A DNA stretch of 64,000 bases. It comes from JAWPMT01 sp965267435 (GTDB lineage: Bacteria > Bacteroidota > Bacteroidia > Cytophagales > Cyclobacteriaceae). Of this stretch, positions 58,842-64,000 are shown in pieces. The stretch is from the NCBI GenBank assembly GCA_965267435.1, contig OZ253960.1:1736001-1800000 (forward strand), given 5' to 3'. A program made the position numbers and the translations under genes. The first letter of the stretch is position 1, and the number at the start of each line of letters is the position of its first letter. The notes beneath the pieces were generated by a model. That model was not told the origin of the DNA. It searched no databases and saw only the letters and a program-made list of their open reading frames with translations.

Positions 58842-58884
58842 ATCTTCTTTGCATTATACAGGAAAAACGCAATTGACACGCCTT

Positions 58885-58919
58885 GCATTCAGTAAGGACA
58901 AAAGTCATTTATTGAATGC
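58885..58919 (-). promoter_or_regulatory. Hairpin with TGACTTTTGTC motif before the DUF2007-like gene
   Basis: GCATTCAGTAA and TTATTGAATGC form 11-base arms around GGACAAAAGTCAT. The loop holds the same motif (reverse complement at 58897-58907) as the PadR operon and korA/peptidase spacers. It overlaps the stop of the ABM gene (58909-58911) and is about 50 bases before the start at 58841. Confidence 0.4.
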
Positions 58920-59220
58920 CGTGTCCTCCCAGAATTGTCAGCACCTGTCCACCCTGTAGCGGTCCGTCCAATAGCGGCATGGCTTCCCCGATGAGCGTAC
59001 GAACCTCGGGGATTTGCAATGAAGCACCATGATCTTCCTTCGAGTCCCATACTTCAGTGATCCACACGGTATTGGGCTGGGCTTCATCCGTACCCACCAC
59101 ATAAAGCTGGCAACCCTTTGCCTGTGATACCAGACCGGAGGCTCTCAGCAGGATGTTGGCAAGCTCTTGCGTCTTGCCTTCCCTGGCCTTGAGGTGGCCA
59201 TGTAATCCGTATTTGTTCAT
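58909..59220 (-). CDS. Antibiotic-biosynthesis-monooxygenase-type (YgiN-like) protein
   Basis: The 103-residue ferredoxin-like fold protein begins 'YGLHGHLKAREGKTQELANI', has 'SQAKGCQLYVVGTDEAQPNT' and 'VWITEVWDSKEDHGASLQIP', and ends with a short helix. The ABM family includes quinol monooxygenases and heme-degrading enzymes, but many members are uncharacterised. Position in the run suggests that it may be transcribed with the DUF2007-like protein. Confidence 0.86.
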   Translation of the reverse strand: MNKYGLHGHLKAREGKTQELANILLRASGLVSQAKGCQLYVVGTDEAQPNTVWITEVWDSKEDHGASLQIPEVRTLIGEAMPLLDGPLQGGQVLTILGGHGIQ

Positions 59221-59271
59221 GTGTCCTGGGCTTTAGGAGAATAAGATAGTTACTGCAAAGCAAATGGCCAC

Positions 59272-59772
59272 TCAATTCAGCGACATCTCCATGACAAAGT
59301 CATCCATGTAGAAGCCTTCGCCAATGTCTATTTTCACCTCGTCAATGGTCGCGAAACCCCGCCGCTTGTACCAATTGACGGTATCAGAATTGTATCGATT
59401 GACGGTCAGCCATATCGTTGTGAGAGATTTCCCCTGGCTTTCCGCTACCACAAAATCCAGCAAAAATCGCCCGTGCCCTGCACCTCGATTCTCAGCATCC
59501 ACATAGATCTTACTGATCATCATTTTATTCCCGGCCTCATCCGGGCGGATTGACAGATAACCGACTGGCAAGTCTTGATAATACAGCAAGTAATATTGAT
59601 ACCCTTCAGCGATCTGCTCCGTAATGGCCTCCTCAGTTTGGAACTTCCGGAGCATGTAGTCGACCTGGGCCTGACCGATGATGTCTACAAAGTGTTGGTT
59701 CCAGATCTTGTTCGCCAAAGCAACTACAGTTTGAATTCCCGGAGAATCGATGACAGGTTCTATTCGATGCAT
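59272..59772 (-). CDS. GNAT-family N-acetyltransferase
   Basis: From ATG 59772 it is 166 residues; a longer frame to 59859 would run into the ketopantoate-reductase gene, so the shorter start is preferred. It has 'YLSIRPDEAGNKMMISKIYV' (beta 4), the acetyl-CoA loop 'NRGAGHGRFLLDFV' and 'WLTVNRYNSDTVNWYKRRGF' near the end. Members transfer acetyl groups to amines or amino acids. It lies 13 bases after the ketopantoate-reductase gene. Confidence 0.9.
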   Translation of the reverse strand: MHRIEPVIDSPGIQTVVALANKIWNQHFVDIIGQAQVDYMLRKFQTEEAITEQIAEGYQYYLLYYQDLPVGYLSIRPDEAGNKMMISKIYVDAENRGAGHGRFLLDFVVAESQGKSLTTIWLTVNRYNSDTVNWYKRRGFATIDEVKIDIGEGFYMDDFVMEMSLN

Positions 59773-59785
59773 ACGTCCTCGTTGA

Positions 59786-60706
59786 TCAACTCCGCGCTTT
59801 GCGCTCCATCGGCAATAGGGAATGATAAATAATCCGATTGATGGGCACATCCACACCATACTCCTTCGCCAGGCTCACGATCGCACCGTTCAGATAGTCC
59901 AGCTCGGAAGGTCTTCCATCCCAGATATCCCGTGCCATCGAAAAGGTCGATTCCCCAGGCAGGGCATCGATAAAGCCAACGGTATCCTCCACGTAGCTCT
60001 CCGGCACTGCTATGCCTGCCGCCTCTGCCAGTCGCCAGTTTTCATGCAACAGGTCGATCATCAATTCACGCGTTTCTGGATGGGATCGCATTTCGCCATT
60101 GGTCGTCCGACTGATGGCTTCGAGCCCACCCACACAAATGAAAATGAATTTCTTCCAGAGATCGATTTGAACGTTGTCCGCATGCTTGGTATGAATACCA
60201 GAAGAACGAAAGAGTTCAACAACTTCTATCGAACGCGTCGTTTTCTCGCCATTGAGTTCCCCTACTACAATGCTTGGTTGAGCGCCGAAATGTTTGATCA
60301 CTCCGGGTGATTCGATCATGCTGATAATGCGACAGAGGCCTCCAACGACATGCTGTGTACCAAGTGTTTCCGATAACTCTTCAGCAGCTAGCACGCCATT
60401 TTGAAGGGGAAGTACAACTGATTTCTCATGAATGATGTCCTTGAGACTTTCCCGCACCTCTTTGACCTGCCAGGCTTTGAGGGCCACCATGATCAAGTCC
60501 GGCCTTCCAAGCTTGGCGATCTGGTCAGTAGCCATCACATGGTCAACCCGAAAGTCCCCATCAATGCTTTTCACCTGGAGGCCGTTTTCCTTCATCGCCT
60601 GAAGGTGGCGTCCCCGCGCTAAAAACGTAACTTCATGCCCGGCATAAGCCAGTTTCCCACCGAAAAAGCCTCCTACTCCCCCGGCTCCGATTACTGCTAT
60701 TTTCAT
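59786..60706 (-). CDS. 2-dehydropantoate 2-reductase-like protein (ketopantoate reductase family)
   Basis: From ATG 60706 it is 306 residues. The NADPH site is 'IAVIGAGGVGGFFGG', with 'VALKAWQVKEV' next and the catalytic Lys region in 'LWKKFIFICVGG', then the family end 'SMARDIWDGRPSELDYLNG' and 'GVDVPINRIIYH'. PanE reduces 2-dehydropantoate to pantoate for coenzyme A synthesis; some members act on other substrates. The last block is the well-conserved family signature, so the family is sure but the substrate is not. Confidence 0.9.
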   Translation of the reverse strand: MKIAVIGAGGVGGFFGGKLAYAGHEVTFLARGRHLQAMKENGLQVKSIDGDFRVDHVMATDQIAKLGRPDLIMVALKAWQVKEVRESLKDIIHEKSVVLPLQNGVLAAEELSETLGTQHVVGGLCRIISMIESPGVIKHFGAQPSIVVGELNGEKTTRSIEVVELFRSSGIHTKHADNVQIDLWKKFIFICVGGLEAISRTTNGEMRSHPETRELMIDLLHENWRLAEAAGIAVPESYVEDTVGFIDALPGESTFSMARDIWDGRPSELDYLNGAIVSLAKEYGVDVPINRIIYHSLLPMERKARS

Positions 60707-60788
60707 AGGTACCAATTCGTCGTCAATCTACCGAAGACCGGGGAAACAAAGAGCGGCAATCAACCATAGATAGTGCGCAGTGTCTCCC

Positions 60789-61322
60789 TCAGGCCAACTC
60801 CTTCAATCGCTGATCGTATTCCTCCTCCAACTTCATATGCGCAGGCCAAAAGGGCTCGGGGTCCCGACTGTTGAGGCGATCTTCGAGGATATCCAAATGA
60901 TTGTGCCAACCCGCCAGGGTGCCCGTTCTCGTTTCATGGCTGTCTGCCAATTTCTCATGCGTGAGTGTCAGCTTCACCTTGCCCTCCGATTCTTCCAATT
61001 CAAACCGAACAATACCTTCCCATTCTATTTCAAATAAACTTGGAGGTTCACAACGCAGCACTGTGGCCTTGGAAATGAAGCCGTCTCCATAGTCTTTGTA
61101 CTTTTCAGGCACAGGATCCGGTGGACAAAATTGGGAATTGTTGAAGACCAACTGCATACTGCCGCCAGCTTTCATTTCAGTAGGGCCACCAGCGAACCAA
61201 AGGGCTCGTAGCTCTGGATCAGTGATGAGCTGCCACACCTGATCAATTGTTCCGGGAAGGAGGCGCTCAAACTGCAGCGTATTGGGGGCAATGAGGGTAC
61301 CGTAATTGTTCATATCTGTCAT
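60789..61322 (-). CDS. SRPBCC (AHSA1-type) protein
   Basis: The 177-residue protein has 'LQFERLLPGTIDQVWQLITD', 'ELRALWFAGGPTEMKAGGSM' and 'FEIEWEGIVRFELEESEGKV'. It ends with 'THEKLADSHETRTGTLAGWH' and 'NHLDILEDRLN', the helix-grip fold of AHSA1/START-like proteins. These bind hydrophobic ligands and are often paired with an ArsR-type regulator, as here. Its ATG overlaps the regulator stop by four bases. Confidence 0.9.
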   Translation of the reverse strand: MTDMNNYGTLIAPNTLQFERLLPGTIDQVWQLITDPELRALWFAGGPTEMKAGGSMQLVFNNSQFCPPDPVPEKYKDYGDGFISKATVLRCEPPSLFEIEWEGIVRFELEESEGKVKLTLTHEKLADSHETRTGTLAGWHNHLDILEDRLNSRDPEPFWPAHMKLEEEYDQRLKELA

Positions 61323-61642
61323 TTTTTGTTATTGTGATCTTCCATTTGGAGCAGGCGCTCAAGACGATCGAGATTGTCATTCCAAAACATACGGTACTGG
61401 TTGACCCAAATCGCCACTTCCGCCAACTTCTCTAACGTTGCCTTGCAATACCGCTCCCTGCCCCTCTTCTCGATTGCCAGAAGCCCACATTCGCCCAGTA
61501 CTTTCATGTGCTTCGAGACGGCCGTTCGACTCATGTCAAAGTGACTCGCCACCTCATTGATATTCATGGATTCGTTGGAAAGTAGCATCAGAAGCTGCCT
61601 TCTCGTGGGGTCTGCGATAGCCGTATATACGTCACGCTGCAT
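61319..61642 (-). CDS. ArsR-family winged-helix regulator
   Basis: The 107-residue protein has 'VYTAIADPTRRQLLMLLSNE', the helix-turn-helix 'INEVASHFDMSRTAVSKHMK', and the wing 'ECGLLAIEKRGRERYCKAT'. The 'DPTRRQLL' start is typical of the subgroup that partners SRPBCC genes; no obvious metal-binding Cys cluster is seen, so it likely does not sense metals by the classic site. A pair of operator-like repeats lies directly upstream. Confidence 0.93.
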   Translation of the reverse strand: MQRDVYTAIADPTRRQLLMLLSNESMNINEVASHFDMSRTAVSKHMKVLGECGLLAIEKRGRERYCKATLEKLAEVAIWVNQYRMFWNDNLDRLERLLQMEDHNNKK

Positions 61643-61644
61643 AA

Positions 61645-61697
61645 TATGAAACCTTTTAGTTTCAAATATAATTAAATAAAACCATATAGTTTCATAT
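61645..61697 (-). promoter_or_regulatory. Candidate operator of the ArsR/SRPBCC pair
   Basis: Two dyads, TGAAACC-TTTTA-GTTTCA at 61646-61663 and AAACC-ATATA-GTTTCAT at 61679-61695, sit just upstream of the ArsR start. Their shared form GAAACC...GTTTCA fits an autoregulated repressor site. Confidence 0.5.
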
Positions 61698-61799
61698 CAA
61701 TTATAAACCATTGTTTTTCAATACATAACGTTCGCTTACTGCACGCCATTGATTGGGTAAACTTAGTTTTACGTTAAATAACTTAACAATACGTTTGAT

Positions 61800-61815
61800 A
61801 ACTTATAAATAAGTT
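61800..61815 (+). promoter_or_regulatory. Candidate operator of the BlaI-like gene
   Basis: AACTTATAAATAAGTT is a perfect inverted repeat (7-base arms, 2-base spacer) 41 bases before the BlaI-like start. A BlaI repressor is expected to bind such a site in its own promoter. Confidence 0.55.
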
Positions 61816-61855
61816 CTAACCTTGCATTGCTGATTACAATTAACTCATAAGCGGT

Positions 61856-62230
61856 ATGATTACTTTGACTAAGGCGGAGGAGAAGATCATGAAGATCCTC
61901 TGGAGGATTGGGAAAGGTTTTATCAAGGATATCCAGGACCAATACCCAGACCCCAAACCCCCTTACAACTCTGTCTCGACCATTGTGAGGGTGCTCGTGC
62001 AAAAGGAGATCGTTGGCTATACCGCCTACGGCAAATCCCATGAGTACCATCCGATGATCTCGAAGGAAGAGTACCGCAAGGGGCAGATGTCACGCCTGCT
62101 TAGCGACTATTACAACAATTCACTAAAGCAGGTGGTCAACTTCTTTTCGGAGAGCAAACAACTCGACACAAAAGAATTGGACGAAGTAATGCAGATGTTA
62201 GAAGAGCTAAAATCGAAGAAACATGACTAA
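61856..62230 (+). CDS. BlaI/MecI/CopY-family transcriptional repressor
   Basis: The 124-residue winged-helix protein reads 'LTKAEEKIMKILWRIGKGFI', 'DIQDQYPDPKPPYNSVSTIV', 'RVLVQKEIVGYTAYGKSHEY', and has a C-terminal dimer helix. The motif is the Penicillinase_R (BlaI) family. Paired with a BlaR1-type membrane metallopeptidase, it forms a signal-responsive pair in which the peptidase inactivates the repressor. It overlaps the next gene by eight bases. Confidence 0.94.
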   Translation: MITLTKAEEKIMKILWRIGKGFIKDIQDQYPDPKPPYNSVSTIVRVLVQKEIVGYTAYGKSHEYHPMISKEEYRKGQMSRLLSDYYNNSLKQVVNFFSESKQLDTKELDEVMQMLEELKSKKHD

Positions 62231-63929
62231 GGTGATCATTTATCTATTGGAGTCTAGTGCCGTGCTGGCGCTGCTTTACCTCCTCTACCTCCTGTTCATG
62301 AGGAAAGAGACCTTATTCGTTGTCAATCGATTCTTCCTTCTAGGCATCCTGGCGATTTCTTTGGTCGCTCCGCTGGTGAGTTATCAGTGGCTACCGGCTT
62401 CTGCCGAAGTGGTCCAGCGCCAGGTGGAGGACCTGCGGGACGTCCGAGGCAGCTACTATGAAGCCATGGAAGATTGGATGCAAACATCCACAATGAGAGA
62501 GCGTTCGCCATCCTCTTCCTCGACATGGAGGGGTGGATTCTGGCCTTCAGCGGAGATAATCAATACGATTCTAATGGGGGCGTATGTACTGGGCGTGGCA
62601 CTCTTACTTGCACGGTTGGTATGGACATGTACATGGATCCTGGGGCTGAAACGAAAGTATCCAACGATCAAAGTAGATGGCATCCCCGTGGTATCACTCC
62701 CAACAGCAGTTTCGCCATTCTCTTTCCTGGGTTCCATGTACGCGCAAGATGAGCTCGTTCATAGCATGGAATTTCAGCAAATATTGGAGCATGAAAAAAC
62801 ACACATACGGCAGCGGCATTCCATCGATTTACTTCTGGTCCAGGTACTGGGAGCTTTCTGGTGGTTCAATCCTGCCATTTGGTTGATCGTCAAATCATTA
62901 AAACAAACACATGAATACATAGCGGATGAACACATAATCAATCGGGGTTATTCCTTGGTAGAGTATCAGACCTTGCTTTTGAGACAATTGGTCAGCAACA
63001 ACTCTCTGGGGTTGATACATCATTTCAATTTATCATTTATCAAAAAGAGAATAACCATGATGAAAAATACAAGATCAGGATGGGCTGGTAAACTTAGAGT
63101 CACGCTTGCCCTTTTTACAGCAATAGTTATGGGCGCCGTGATCGTCCAATGCAATGCCAATTTCGAAAGCCAGACGGACATCGATGTCGCCGTAGAAACT
63201 GGAAGGCGCGCACAAGCCATAGAAGTTCCCGTCATCTACGACAATGGTTTGATCCACATGTACGATGCGGAAGATGTGGTAGAGATCGCTGTTCACTCGG
63301 ACCAGTTACTGGTCAATGGTGAAAAGCAAACCCTCGAAGAACTGGGCAAGGTCATCCAAGGATCGGACCTGTCAGAAAGAGGCGCGGTGATCATGCAGGT
63401 CGACCGAAAGCAGACCATGGGCCTCGTTAGGGAGGTACAAACGATTCTTAGAGAGATCGATCGGCGCAAGGTGTTATATCAGGGCGTATCCGACCAGGGG
63501 AAGACGTTGGAAATACCTATGCTTTTGCCGCCTTCGCCGAATGCTGCCAACGCCCTGCCGGAAATAGACGAGGCCTATTTGATCGAGCATGACATGGAGC
63601 TACTCAAGTTAGACCTAGGCTACTCAGATGGACCCGAGCTGCAAGCTGCCGTCCACGAGTTCGTTCGTCGCCAACATGAAGTCGGCCAGCGGTACGTCGT
63701 AAGTGCCAAGTTTGATGACGACGATACTTACCAGTCGTACTTGAGTAATCTCGTTTATCTCAATGAGGGCTTCAACCGGATCTATGACGAGCGTGCCAAG
63801 GAAATGTATGGCAAGAGCTGGGCACAGATCAGCAATGTCGATTTGAAGGCCAATCCAGAAGCCAAGGAGCAGTACATGGCCGTAAGGAAAGGCCTCCCTC
63901 GAGCTATTTCGATCGCCGAGAGAGACTGA
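62223..63929 (+). CDS. M56-family membrane metallopeptidase (BlaR1-like)
   Basis: The 568-residue protein has several N-terminal transmembrane helices (about 5-145 and 290-310) around the M56 zinc site: His-Glu-x-x-His in 'ILEHEKTHIRQRHSID', about residue 190, with the later 'EYIADEHII' as a further ligand region. The C-terminal part (about 320-568) is periplasmic and not a penicillin-binding domain; it carries no evident serine acylation motif. So the signal is probably not a beta-lactam. Targets of this pair are unknown; no lactamase gene is near. A terminator follows. Confidence 0.9.
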   Translation: MTKVIIYLLESSAVLALLYLLYLLFMRKETLFVVNRFFLLGILAISLVAPLVSYQWLPASAEVVQRQVEDLRDVRGSYYEAMEDWMQTSTMRERSPSSSSTWRGGFWPSAEIINTILMGAYVLGVALLLARLVWTCTWILGLKRKYPTIKVDGIPVVSLPTAVSPFSFLGSMYAQDELVHSMEFQQILEHEKTHIRQRHSIDLLLVQVLGAFWWFNPAIWLIVKSLKQTHEYIADEHIINRGYSLVEYQTLLLRQLVSNNSLGLIHHFNLSFIKKRITMMKNTRSGWAGKLRVTLALFTAIVMGAVIVQCNANFESQTDIDVAVETGRRAQAIEVPVIYDNGLIHMYDAEDVVEIAVHSDQLLVNGEKQTLEELGKVIQGSDLSERGAVIMQVDRKQTMGLVREVQTILREIDRRKVLYQGVSDQGKTLEIPMLLPPSPNAANALPEIDEAYLIEHDMELLKLDLGYSDGPELQAAVHEFVRRQHEVGQRYVVSAKFDDDDTYQSYLSNLVYLNEGFNRIYDERAKEMYGKSWAQISNVDLKANPEAKEQYMAVRKGLPRAISIAERD

Positions 63930-63956
63930 CGACCAAAGATCAAATACTCAAATAAG

Positions 63957-63983
63957 AAGGCTTCCAGTTGGGAGCCTTTTTTC
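63957..63983 (+). terminator. Rho-independent terminator of the BlaI/BlaR1-like operon
   Basis: AAGGCTTCC, loop AGTT, GGGAGCCTT and a run of T. It lies 28 bases past the stop of the M56 gene. Confidence 0.85.
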
Positions 63984-64000
63984 GTTGCGCATGCTCTCTG

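Overview
The window looks like a chromosomal segment of a Bacteroidota, most likely a Cytophagales-type marine or soil bacterium. This is inferred from the protein families: AraC regulators with seven membrane helices, a 'permease prefix' FtsX permease with its PadR regulator, lipoproteins with short lipoboxes, DUF2911-TPR, DUF6443-type RHS proteins, a KorAB 2-oxoacid oxidoreductase and NVGIGTT-repeat proteins. No rRNA, tRNA or CRISPR array was seen. Genes lie on both strands in short operons separated by repeat-rich spacers.

Layout. 0-3.7 kb: the 3' end of a CocE-type hydrolase, then a compact + strand cassette of two DUF2589-like proteins, a small unknown protein and a bifunctional cell-wall enzyme (amidase plus a YkuD-like Ser-Ala-Gly-Cys domain). 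This cassette is the least understood conserved-looking module in the window. 3.8-12.4 kb: AraC regulator, esterase lipoprotein, TauD-like dioxygenase, PadR/permease pair with a double operator, and a cNMP/CBS/DUF294 protein with a degenerate nucleotidyltransferase site. 12.4-26.8 kb: esterase and SDR, KorBA, M23 peptidase lipoprotein, FtsX/LolD-type ABC transporter operon, AraC regulator, GH29 glycosidase and a small lipoprotein.

26.8-31 kb is an accessory island full of broken genes: a RelE/ParE-type toxin-antitoxin pair, a frameshifted tyrosine recombinase tail, an intact IS3-family element inserted in a small membrane-protein gene, an orphan fragment resembling the RHS tip junction, a RAYT (REP-associated transposase) bracketed by inverted REP hairpins, and the tail of an XRE-type regulator. 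It lies directly 3' of a - strand operon (47.7-30.8 kb) of two tail-fibre-like NVGIGTT-repeat proteins, a signal-peptide-bearing RHS N-half protein, a 2760-residue RHS protein with eleven Ig-like repeats and a variable C-terminal tip, and a small membrane protein abutting it that is a candidate immunity gene. Coupling by ATGA overlaps suggests co-expression. The operon plus the island look like a polymorphic-toxin locus undergoing tip and immunity exchange.

48-64 kb: DUF2911-TPR protein, a second FtsX permease, VOC protein, LpqC-like esterase, a membrane-fused spermidine-synthase-like protein, a trypsin-fold protease lipoprotein with a downstream stand-alone copy of its N-terminal domain (possible inhibitor), an acetyl-esterase pair, ABM monooxygenase, GNAT, ketopantoate-reductase-like protein, an ArsR/SRPBCC pair and a BlaI/BlaR1-like pair, the last two with visible candidate operators. 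Intergenic spacers carry at least five families of dispersed hairpin repeats.
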